Positions 1-5,485 of a DNA stretch of 7,500 nt are shown in pieces; within the stretch, counting starts at the first letter, position 1; every line of letters starts with the position of its first letter. Location: the NCBI GenBank assembly GCA_021801545.1, contig JAJYXX010000286.1, positions 1 to 7,500 on the forward strand. The letters are read 5' to 3'. Source of the stretch: Chloroflexota bacterium (GTDB lineage Bacteria > Chloroflexota > Limnocylindria > Limnocylindrales > CSP1-4). The position numbers and the translations under genes are program-made. The notes under the pieces were generated by a model. That model ran no database searches, was not told the DNA's origin, and saw nothing but the letters and a program-made list of their open reading frames with translations.

Positions 1-162
1 GCGACCGAGACATCCAGCTACTACATCTACATCCGGGGCCTGCGCGACTTCCAGATCGGATACGCGGCCTCGCTGTCGATCACGTACCTGGTGATCATGA
101 TCGTCTCGCTGACGTTCGTCGCACGAGGCTTGAACCGCGCCCTGGCCAGGAGGAGAGCGTGA
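1..162 (+). CDS. ABC sugar/polyol importer permease, MalF type (3' end only)
   Basis: The reading frame is open from base 1 and stops at TGA 160-162, giving the last 53 residues of a protein that begins upstream of the window. The tail contains one clear hydrophobic segment (about residues 21-42, YAASLSITYLVIMIVSLTFV) followed by a short basic end rich in Arg (ARRRA). This is the usual last membrane helix and cytoplasmic end of a MalF/UgpA-type permease. The next gene starts inside its stop codon (TGATG) and is a MalG-type permease, so the two would form the heterodimeric membrane channel of a carbohydrate/polyol importer (CUT1-like). The EAA loop, which would be the decisive family motif, lies outside the window, so the assignment rests on the tail and the operon context. 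The substrate cannot be read from this fragment. Confidence 0.8.
   Translation, partial: ATETSSYYIYIRGLRDFQIGYAASLSITYLVIMIVSLTFVARGLNRALARRRA
148..156 (+). promoter_or_regulatory. Ribosome binding site of the MalG-type permease
   Basis: AGGAGGAGA lies inside the last codons of the preceding permease. Its AGGAGG core ends 8 nt before ATG 162. It favours ATG 162 over the in-frame GTG at 159, and suggests translational coupling through the TGATG stop/start overlap. Confidence 0.75.
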
Positions 163-1004
163 TGTCCAGGCTCTACCTGCTCTTGAAGTACACGGCCATC
201 CTGCTCTGGTCGAGCTTCGTCGTGGCGCCGTTCCTGTGGGCGTTGACCACGAGCTTCAAGACAGTCAACGGGGTCACCAGCGGACCGACCTACCTGCCCT
301 GGCTGCAATACACGCCCTCGCTCAGCGGTTGGACGGGTCTGTTCGGCGGCACCGGCGGCATCGACATCGTTCAGCCGTACCTGAACAGCATCGTCGTCAC
401 GCTTGGCGCAAGCGCGATCAGCATCGTGCTCGGCACCCTGGCGGCCTACGGGCTGTCGCGATTCACTTATCAGCTCGGGTTCGCGAAGAACACCGACATC
501 ATCTTCTTCTTCGTCTCGCAGCGGATCATGCCGCCGATCGTCCTGGCGATCCCGTTCTTCCTGATGCTGCGGTTCCTCGGCCTCCTGGACACGGCGCTCG
601 GGCTGATCATCGTCTACATCGCGCTGCTGCTGCCGATCGCGGTCTGGGTCATGGTCGACTTCTTTAACAACGTGCCTCGGCAGCTCGATGAGATGGCGAT
701 GCTCGACGGGTGCACGCCGCTGCAGGCGTTCGCCTCGGTCGTCCTGCCCAACTCCCTGCCGGGGATCATCGTCGCCGGCCTGTTCTGCATCATCTTCGGC
801 TGGAACGACTTCTTCTTCGCGTTCACGCTGACCTTCACCCAGACGCAGCTCCTGCCGGTCGCGATCGTCGCGTTGAATTCCTCGGTCACGCCGTGGTGGA
901 CGCTGTCAGCCTCGGCGCTCATCTCCGTCACGCCGCTGGTCGTCATCGCCGTGCTCGTGGAGAGGTACCTGTCGCGCGGCCACCTGGCCGGTGCGATCCG
1001 ATGA
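162..1004 (+). CDS. ABC sugar/polyol importer permease, MalG type
   Basis: This 280-residue inner-membrane protein is the second channel subunit of the importer. About six hydrophobic segments are visible, near residues 11-30, 72-98, 118-136, 143-166, 199-222 and 248-267. A cytoplasmic EAA loop spans about residues 177-196 (EMAMLDGCTPLQAF, then VVLP), matching the EAA-DGA-F-LP pattern through which such permeases dock onto their ATPases. The C-terminus RYLSRGHLAGAIR matches the typical MalG-family ending. ATG 162 was chosen because a strong Shine-Dalgarno sits 8 nt upstream and the codon overlaps the previous stop; GTG 159 is the alternative and adds one residue. By analogy with the GlpS/GlpT-like ATPases downstream it may correspond to GlpQ of rhizobial glycerol importers. 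That is inference, and other polyols or sugars are equally possible. The length is normal for the family and no disruption is seen. Confidence 0.9.
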   Translation: MSRLYLLLKYTAILLWSSFVVAPFLWALTTSFKTVNGVTSGPTYLPWLQYTPSLSGWTGLFGGTGGIDIVQPYLNSIVVTLGASAISIVLGTLAAYGLSRFTYQLGFAKNTDIIFFFVSQRIMPPIVLAIPFFLMLRFLGLLDTALGLIIVYIALLLPIAVWVMVDFFNNVPRQLDEMAMLDGCTPLQAFASVVLPNSLPGIIVAGLFCIIFGWNDFFFAFTLTFTQTQLLPVAIVALNSSVTPWWTLSASALISVTPLVVIAVLVERYLSRGHLAGAIR

Positions 1005-1014
1005 CGGGACGGAC

Positions 1015-2076
1015 ATGGCGCTGATCGCCGAGCACCTGACGCTCGAGGTTGACCACGTCCGACATCTCGACGACGTGAGCTTCACCCTCGAGCGTGGGCG
1101 GCTGCACACGCTGATCGGCCGCACGCTGGCTGGCAAGACGACCCTTCTGCGAACGATCGCCGGCCTGCAGCGGATCGACCGAGGAACGCTCGATCTTGAT
1201 GGTCAGTCGTTCCTCGCCCGGCCTGTCTGGAAACGGGACGTGGCCATGGTCTACGAGCAGTTCATCAACTACCCTCATCTGAGCGTGCTCGACAATGTCG
1301 CCTTCCCGTTGCGCCGACGGGGCCTGTCGGTTGACGTGGCCAGGGAGCGGGCGCGCGCCGTTCTGGAGCGGGTCAGCCTCAGGGGTTTCGAGGAGCGGCG
1401 TCCCTCGCAACTCTCGGGCGGCCAGCAGCAACGGGTTGCTCTGGCAAGGGCGCTGGCCCGCGGCGCCGACGTGCTGCTGCTTGACGAACCGCTTGCCAAC
1501 CTCGACTACAAACTGCGCGAGCAGATGCGCGAGGAGCTCCGGGGTCTCTTCTCGGATCAGGGTGGCTCGATCGTCCTGTACACCACCACGGAGCCTGCCG
1601 AGGCGATGATGCTCGGTGACGTCGTCCTCGTCATGCACGAAGGTCGCCTGCTGCAGATGGGCCCACCGGACGAGGTCTTCGACCGGCCGGCCACCACTGC
1701 CGTCGCCACCGTCGTCAACGATCCGCCGATGAACATCGTCGATGGGGCGATCGAAGACGGACTGATCCGCCTGGGTGGCGGGCGGTCCCTGCCACTGGCG
1801 ACACACATGCGCGGGCTTCCCTCGGGCAGCTATCGCTTCGGCTTGCGGGCGATCGAACTCGAGCTCGGCTCGGCAGATGACATCTCCGGCGCGGTCACCT
1901 TCTCGGAGGTTTCCGGATCGGAGACGTTCATCCACGTCGACACCGGCTTCGGCCCGCTGGTCCTCCAGATCGAGGGCGTCCACAGCTTCGCGCTCAACGC
2001 CGCAGTGCCGGTGGCGATTGATCAGGAGAAGCTTTTCGTCTTCGGCCCCGATGACCAGCTCGTTGCGGCACCCTGA
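1015..2076 (+). CDS. ABC importer ATPase with atypical nucleotide site, GlpS-like
   Basis: This 353-residue cytoplasmic ATPase would power the importer. Visible motifs are: Walker A 35-42, written GRTLAGKT instead of GPSGCGKT; Q-loop position 81, a Glu where Gln is usual (VYEQFINYP); an intact signature LSGGQ at 133-137; Walker B LLLDE ending at D157-E158; and D-loop ANLD 161-164. The switch-His position is Thr192 (YTTTEPAEAM instead of YVTHDQxEAM). Residues from about 240 form the C-terminal regulatory OB/TOBE region (GSYRFGLRAIELEL). From memory, GLAGK/TLAGK-type Walker A with FINYP and TTEP is the wording of rhizobial GlpS, so a polyol such as glycerol is a candidate substrate. ATG 1015 is preferred, with weak GGGA upstream. 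In-frame GTG 991 would overlap the permease by 14 nt, has no Shine-Dalgarno, and adds eight non-family residues. The gene lies 10 nt after the permease, in one operon. Confidence 0.88.
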   Translation: MALIAEHLTLEVDHVRHLDDVSFTLERGRLHTLIGRTLAGKTTLLRTIAGLQRIDRGTLDLDGQSFLARPVWKRDVAMVYEQFINYPHLSVLDNVAFPLRRRGLSVDVARERARAVLERVSLRGFEERRPSQLSGGQQQRVALARALARGADVLLLDEPLANLDYKLREQMREELRGLFSDQGGSIVLYTTTEPAEAMMLGDVVLVMHEGRLLQMGPPDEVFDRPATTAVATVVNDPPMNIVDGAIEDGLIRLGGGRSLPLATHMRGLPSGSYRFGLRAIELELGSADDISGAVTFSEVSGSETFIHVDTGFGPLVLQIEGVHSFALNAAVPVAIDQEKLFVFGPDDQLVAAP

Positions 2077-2103
2077 CACATCCACCCTGGAGACCGGAAG
2101 ACG

Positions 2104-3186
2104 ATGGCGCAGATCATACTGAGCGGGGTCGGCCACACCTACACCGGGGCGGCCCATGAGGAGGCGTGGGCGCTCAATCCGCTGGACCTGGTATGGGAGG
2201 ACGGTCGTACCTACGCCCTGCTCGGACCTTCCGGGTGCGGCAAGACGACGATGCTGAACATCATCTCGGGGCTCGTGAAGCCGACCCGGGGACGGGTCCT
2301 CTTCGACGCCCGCGACGTGACCGACATCCCGACCACGAAGCGCAACATCGCGCAGGTATTTCAGTTCCCGGTGATCTACGGCGCGATGTCGGTGTACGAG
2401 AACCTTGCCTTCCCGCTGGTCTGCCGGAAGTGGCCCCGGGAGCGCATCGCAGAGAAGGTCGCCGAGGTCGCCGAGGTGCTCGACCTGGAGCGCGAACTGC
2501 GCAGGCCCGCACGGACCCTGACGGCCGCCGAGAAACAGTTGATATCGCTCGGTCGGGGCCTGGTCCGCGAGGATGTCGCGGCGCTACTGATGGACGAGCC
2601 GCTCACGGTCATCGATCCGCAGTTCAAGTTCCTCCTCCGCCGGAAACTCAGGGAGATCACCGAGCGGTTCCGCCTCACCGTCGTCTACGTCACCCACGAT
2701 CAGAACGAGGCGATGACGTTCGCGAACGAGGTCGTGGTGATGAGCGAGGGCCAGGTCGTCCAGCGGGGCTCGCCGGAGGAACTGTTCGAGTATCCGCGCA
2801 CCACGTACGTCGGCTACTTCATCGGATCTCCGGCGATGAACCTGTTCCCGGTCAGCACAGATGGCGGCGCGCTCGTGTTCGGGGGCACCAGGCTCCGGTC
2901 GAACTACGATGCCGCAGCGCTTCCGCCGGGGCAGCTGCAGGTTGGCGTGCGCCCGGAGTATCTGGAGCTGGCGTTCGAGCCCGGGGAGAACACCCTGGCC
3001 GCGAGGATCACCGGCATCCTGGATCAGGGGAGCGTCCGCGTGGTGGCCCTGCTGGTCGCCGGCGAGCCGGCCAAGCTGAGCATCCCGCGCGGCCGCCGGG
3101 TGCCCTCGGGTGACGTGCTGGTTCGATTGCCCGCGGACAAGATCCGCGTCTACGTCGACGGTGATCTCGCGACGGCGGGGCGGTGA
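2104..3186 (+). CDS. ABC importer ATPase with degenerate signature motif, GlpT-like
   Basis: This 360-residue protein is the second, different ATPase of the same importer, starting 27 nt after the first. It has canonical Walker A GPSGCGKT 41-48, Q-loop Gln87 (VFQFPVIY), Walker B LLMDE ending at D164-E165, and switch His198 (YVTHDQNEAM). Its signature is degraded: L139-T-A-A-E-K-Q replaces LSGGQQQ, followed by ISLGRGLVR. The D-loop reads TVIDP. A C-terminal regulatory region follows about residue 240, with the typical VGVRPEYLEL segment at 280-289. These phrases match what I recall of GlpT from the glycerol importer GlpSTPQV, where two unlike ATPases work as a pair. The expected partner is the preceding ATPase. 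GGAG 2089-2092 or GGAAG 2096-2100 may serve as a weak ribosome binding site. The substrate remains unproven. This is the last gene of the operon. Confidence 0.88.
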   Translation: MAQIILSGVGHTYTGAAHEEAWALNPLDLVWEDGRTYALLGPSGCGKTTMLNIISGLVKPTRGRVLFDARDVTDIPTTKRNIAQVFQFPVIYGAMSVYENLAFPLVCRKWPRERIAEKVAEVAEVLDLERELRRPARTLTAAEKQLISLGRGLVREDVAALLMDEPLTVIDPQFKFLLRRKLREITERFRLTVVYVTHDQNEAMTFANEVVVMSEGQVVQRGSPEELFEYPRTTYVGYFIGSPAMNLFPVSTDGGALVFGGTRLRSNYDAAALPPGQLQVGVRPEYLELAFEPGENTLAARITGILDQGSVRVVALLVAGEPAKLSIPRGRRVPSGDVLVRLPADKIRVYVDGDLATAGR

Positions 3187-3202
3187 CCACGGCGATGGGG
3201 CC

Positions 3203-3223
3203 GCGGGGCGGGATTCGCCCTGC
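3203..3223 (+). terminator. GC-rich hairpin after the importer operon, possible terminator
   Basis: GCGGGGCG (3203-3210) pairs with CGCCCTGC (3216-3223) around a 5-nt GGATT loop. The stem is 8 bp with one G-T pair, starting 17 nt after the last importer stop. No U-run follows, only a weak CTTTG at 3233-3237, so a classical intrinsic terminator is not shown. It sits just upstream of the tRNA promoter candidate, where an operon end is expected. Confidence 0.4.
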
Positions 3224-3236
3224 TGTCGGCCGCTTT

Positions 3237-3244
3237 GCTAGAAT
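3237..3244 (+). promoter_or_regulatory. Candidate -10 element for the tRNA gene
   Basis: TAGAAT (3239-3244) matches TATAAT at five of six positions and is preceded by TGC, an extended -10 arrangement. It ends 10 nt before the first base of the mature tRNA. No convincing -35 is seen at the right distance (CGCCCT at 3216-3221), consistent with an extended -10 promoter. The assignment rests on sequence only. Confidence 0.45.
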
Positions 3245-3254
3245 CTCGGCCCGT

Positions 3255-3329
3255 GGCGGAGTAGCTCAGTGGTAGAGCAGGGGACTCATAAGCCCTTGGT
3301 CGGTGGTTCGAATCCGCCCTCCGCTACCA
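3255..3329 (+). tRNA. tRNA with CAT anticodon (elongator Met, possibly Ile2)
   Basis: A complete cloverleaf was folded by hand. The acceptor is GGCGGAG (3255-3261) against CTCCGCT (3319-3325), with a G-U pair at 1:72. TA follows at positions 8-9. The D stem is GCTC/GAGC with a short AGTGGTA loop. The anticodon stem is GGGGA/GCCCT with loop CTCATAA and anticodon CAT at 3287-3289. The variable loop is TGGTC. The T stem is GGTGG/CCGCC with loop TTCGAAT. Discriminator A is followed by an encoded CCA at 3327-3329. Initiator tRNA is unlikely: there is no 1:72 mismatch, no run of three G-C pairs next to the anticodon loop, and 11:24 is C-G. Met versus lysidine-dependent Ile2 cannot be settled by eye. 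Two oddities are the G1-U72 pair and an A31-G39 mismatch. Confidence 0.93.
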
Positions 3330-3354
3330 GTCACCCGTTCGAGGGCGCCTGACG

Positions 3355-3396
3355 GCCGGCCTGGCGGTAACGAGGCCGGCGCACCTGGTGCAGGTG
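3355..3396 (+). terminator. Two tandem GC-rich hairpins downstream of the tRNA, possible terminator
   Basis: The first hairpin pairs GCCGGCCT (3355-3362) with AGGCCGGC (3373-3380), a perfect 8-bp stem with a 10-nt loop. The second pairs CACCTG (3382-3387) with CAGGTG (3391-3396), a perfect 6-bp stem with a 3-nt GTG loop. They are one base apart and start 26 nt after the tRNA CCA. No U-tract follows. They could end tRNA transcription by a non-classical route or process the trailer. The remainder of 3330-3492 holds only the ftsH promoter region. Confidence 0.4.
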
Positions 3397-3433
3397 ATCG
3401 CGGGGCCGTCACGAGGCCATCGGTCGGCCGGAC

Positions 3434-3441
3434 GCTATACT
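3434..3441 (+). promoter_or_regulatory. Candidate -10 element for ftsH
   Basis: TATACT (3436-3441) matches TATAAT at five of six positions and is preceded by GC. It predicts a start of transcription near 3448, about 45 nt before the ftsH start codon. No TTGACA-like -35 is present 16-18 nt upstream (GAGGCC). Two overlapping inverted repeats lie on its downstream edge and are listed separately. Confidence 0.5.
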
Positions 3442-3461
3442 CGACGCACGAGTCGGTGCGT
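3439..3461 (+). repeat. Overlapping inverted repeats at the ftsH promoter, possible operator
   Basis: ACTCG (3439-3443) and CGAGT (3449-3453) form one inverted repeat with a 5-nt spacer. ACGCAC (3444-3449) and GTGCGT (3456-3461) form a second, with a 6-nt spacer. They overlap, so as hairpins they exclude each other. The first straddles the -10 and predicted start site, which fits a repressor site better than an RNA hairpin. Sequence does not match the CIRCE heat-shock operator. Confidence 0.35.
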
Positions 3462-3481
3462 GGCATCGGCGCGTCTGAGCC

Positions 3482-3486
3482 GGAGG
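3482..3486 (+). promoter_or_regulatory. Ribosome binding site deciding the TTG start of ftsH
   Basis: GGAGG ends 6 nt before TTG 3493. The frame is open further upstream to GTG 3388, but that extension has no Shine-Dalgarno, crosses the promoter candidate, and adds 35 Arg/Ser-rich residues before the first membrane segment. Confidence 0.8.
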
Positions 3487-3492
3487 CCCCTC

Positions 3493-5442
3493 TTGAACGC
3501 AAAGTTCCTGCGCAACGGTGTCGTGATGCTCATCCTCGTGATGGGCACCGTCGCGCTCCTCTACGCCTGGCTGATCCAGACCCCGAACCAGCCGACGGTC
3601 GGCTACTCGGAGTTCCTCAACGACGTCCAGTCGGGCAAGGTGACCGCGGTCGTCCAGCAGGACCAGACGCTGAGTGTGACGCTCAAGGACGGCAAGACCT
3701 ACGCGACCGTCGTACCGAGCGTGCTGACGAACGTCTACAGCGACATGCAGACGGCTGCGAAGACCGGCGGGATCTCTCTTGGAGCCAACGTCTACAAGGC
3801 GGAGAAGCCGCCCGACACGTCCTGGCTCGGCCTGATCCTGACCGGGTTGCTGCCGATCATCCTGATCGGGGGCTTCATCTTCTTCATGATGCGCCAGGCC
3901 CAGGGGACGAACAACCAGGCCCTCAGCTTCGGCAAGAGCCGGGCCCGGATGTTCCTCGGCAACAAGACGGTCGTCACGTTCGCCGACGTCGCCGGCGTGG
4001 ACGAGGCGAAGACCGAGCTTCAGGAGGTCGTCGAGTTCCTGAAGTACCCCGAGAAGTTCAACTCGCTCGGGGCGCGGATCCCGCGCGGCGTCCTGCTCGT
4101 CGGCCCTCCGGGTACCGGCAAGACGCTGATGGCGCGGGCGGTCGCCGGCGAGGCCGGCGTGCCGTTCTTCAGCATCTCCGGCTCCGAGTTCGTCGAGATG
4201 TTCGTCGGGGTCGGGGCGTCGCGGGTCCGCGATCTCTTCGACCAGGCGAAGCGAAACAGCCCGTGCATCGTCTTCGTGGACGAGATCGACGCGGTCGGGC
4301 GCCAGCGCGGCGCCGGTCTCGGCGGCTCGCACGACGAGCGCGAGCAGACCCTCAACCAGATCCTCGTCGAGATGGACGGCTTCGACACAAACACGAACGT
4401 CATCGTCGTCGCGGCGACGAACCGCCCGGACGTCCTCGATCCTGCCCTCCTGCGGCCCGGTCGCTTCGATCGCCAGGTGATCCTCGACCGGCCCGACATG
4501 AAGGGCCGGGTGGCGATCCTCAAGGTCCACACGAAGGGCAAGCCGCTCGACAAGTCGGTCGACATCGAGAACATCGCTCGCCAGTCGCCCGGCTTCTCGG
4601 GCGCCGACCTGGCCAACCTCGTGAACGAGGCGGCGATCCTGGCCGCGCGCCGGAACAAGAAGATGATCGGCATGCCCGAGTTCCAGGAGGCGCTCGAGCG
4701 GATCGTCGCCGGCCCGGAGCGCAAGAGCCGGATCATCTCCGACCAGGAGAAAGTGATCATCGCCTACCACGAGGGCGGCCACGCGATCATTCAGCGCGTC
4801 CTGCCCAAGTGCGACCCGGTCCAGAAGGTGACGATCATCAGCCGCGGCATGGCCCTCGGTTACACGATGGCCCTGCCAACCGAGGACCGCTACCTCCAGA
4901 GTAAATCGGAGTTCGAGGACAAGATTGCCGGCCTGCTCGGCGGCAATGCGGCCGAGAAGCTGATCTTCGGCGACACGACGACCGGCGCCTCGAACGACAT
5001 CGAGAAGGCGACGATGCTCGCCCGGCGGATGGTCACCGAGTTCGGGATGAGCGAGAAGCTCGGCCCGCTCTCGTTCGGGAAGCGCGACGAGCTCGTCTTC
5101 CTGGGCCGCGAAATCGGCGAGCAGCGGAACTACTCGGACGATGTGGCGCGCCAGATCGACGAGGAGGTCCGGGCAATCATCGACCGCAACTACGCGCGGG
5201 CGATGGAGGTCCTCGTCGCGCACAAGGATCGTCTGACGGCCCTCGCCGAGAAGCTCGTGGCCGAGGAGACGGTGGACGCCGACGAGTTCGAGCAGCTCTT
5301 CTCCGACCTGCCGCCCAAGGAGGACAAGCACGCGGGTTCACCGCTCGCCGCCGCGACCACCCCTCCTGCCGGGCCGGCGAGTGCCGGCGCCGGCGTGAAC
5401 CCTCCCGCCCCGAGCCCGAAGCCGCGTCCCAGCCCCGCCTGA
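3493..5442 (+). CDS. ftsH: ATP-dependent zinc metalloprotease FtsH
   Basis: This 649-residue inner-membrane AAA+ protease extracts and degrades damaged membrane proteins and short-lived cytoplasmic proteins. Two membrane segments are visible, about residues 9-28 and 111-132, flanking an extracytoplasmic domain. The AAA+ module has Walker A GPPGTGKT 204-211, pore motif FVG 237-239, Walker B ending at D263-E264, and the second region of homology with arginine fingers R321 and R324 (LRPGRFDR). The protease domain has HEGGH 426-430, with catalytic Glu427 and a third zinc ligand probably Asp502 (GASNDIEKAT). The usual motif is HEAGH, so the third position is changed to Gly; the zinc and catalytic residues are intact. 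Residues from about 615 are a Pro/Ala-rich low-complexity tail ending in SPKPRPSPA. TTG 3493 is chosen from the GGAGG upstream. Length is close to the family norm of about 640. It probably has its own promoter. Confidence 0.97.
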   Translation: MNAKFLRNGVVMLILVMGTVALLYAWLIQTPNQPTVGYSEFLNDVQSGKVTAVVQQDQTLSVTLKDGKTYATVVPSVLTNVYSDMQTAAKTGGISLGANVYKAEKPPDTSWLGLILTGLLPIILIGGFIFFMMRQAQGTNNQALSFGKSRARMFLGNKTVVTFADVAGVDEAKTELQEVVEFLKYPEKFNSLGARIPRGVLLVGPPGTGKTLMARAVAGEAGVPFFSISGSEFVEMFVGVGASRVRDLFDQAKRNSPCIVFVDEIDAVGRQRGAGLGGSHDEREQTLNQILVEMDGFDTNTNVIVVAATNRPDVLDPALLRPGRFDRQVILDRPDMKGRVAILKVHTKGKPLDKSVDIENIARQSPGFSGADLANLVNEAAILAARRNKKMIGMPEFQEALERIVAGPERKSRIISDQEKVIIAYHEGGHAIIQRVLPKCDPVQKVTIISRGMALGYTMALPTEDRYLQSKSEFEDKIAGLLGGNAAEKLIFGDTTTGASNDIEKATMLARRMVTEFGMSEKLGPLSFGKRDELVFLGREIGEQRNYSDDVARQIDEEVRAIIDRNYARAMEVLVAHKDRLTALAEKLVAEETVDADEFEQLFSDLPPKEDKHAGSPLAAATTPPAGPASAGAGVNPPAPSPKPRPSPA

Positions 5443-5444
5443 TC

Positions 5445-5467
5445 GGCGCCGGACCCGGTCCCGCGCC
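5445..5467 (+). terminator. Hairpin in the ftsH-peptidase gap, possible terminator or processing element
   Basis: GGCGC (5445-5449) pairs with GCGCC (5463-5467). After a C-C mismatch, GGAC (5451-5454) pairs with GTCC (5458-5461) around a 3-nt loop. It begins 2 nt after the ftsH stop and ends 7 nt before the next ribosome binding site. No U-run follows, so read-through into the peptidase gene is likely. Confidence 0.35.
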
Positions 5468-5474
5468 CCGCCTC

Positions 5475-5479
5475 GGAGG
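5475..5479 (+). promoter_or_regulatory. Ribosome binding site of the M20 peptidase
   Basis: GGAGG ends 6 nt before ATG 5486. In-frame TTG 5480 directly abuts this motif and is therefore too close to be the start. Confidence 0.75.
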
Positions 5480-5485
5480 TTGACG

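Noticed and set aside
991..1014. Upstream GTG 991 as the start of the first ATPase
   Set aside because: It adds eight residues outside the family pattern, overlaps the permease by 14 nt and lacks a ribosome binding site.
2166..3113. Open frame of 315 codons on the + strand inside the second ATPase gene
   Set aside because: Arg/Gly/Pro-rich out-of-frame shadow; the ATPase motifs are all in the other frame.
3255..3329. tRNA gene as an integration site with the importer operon as a genomic island
   Set aside because: Integrated elements normally sit beyond the tRNA 3' end, where ftsH lies. No integrase and no repeated tRNA 3' segment is visible.
3388..3492. N-terminal extension of FtsH from GTG 3388
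   Set aside because: The extension runs through a hairpin and the promoter candidate, is Arg/Ser-rich, and has no ribosome binding site; TTG 3493 has a good one.
3303..4904. Open frame of 533 codons on the + strand overlapping the tRNA and ftsH
   Set aside because: It starts inside the tRNA, its translation is Arg/Pro/Gly-rich without motifs, and ftsH in the other frame explains the region.
3409..5331. Open frame of 640 codons on the - strand opposite ftsH
   Set aside because: It is a shadow of the GC-rich codon pattern of ftsH. The translation is Asp/Arg/Leu/Val-rich with no domain, and the + strand product is a certain gene.
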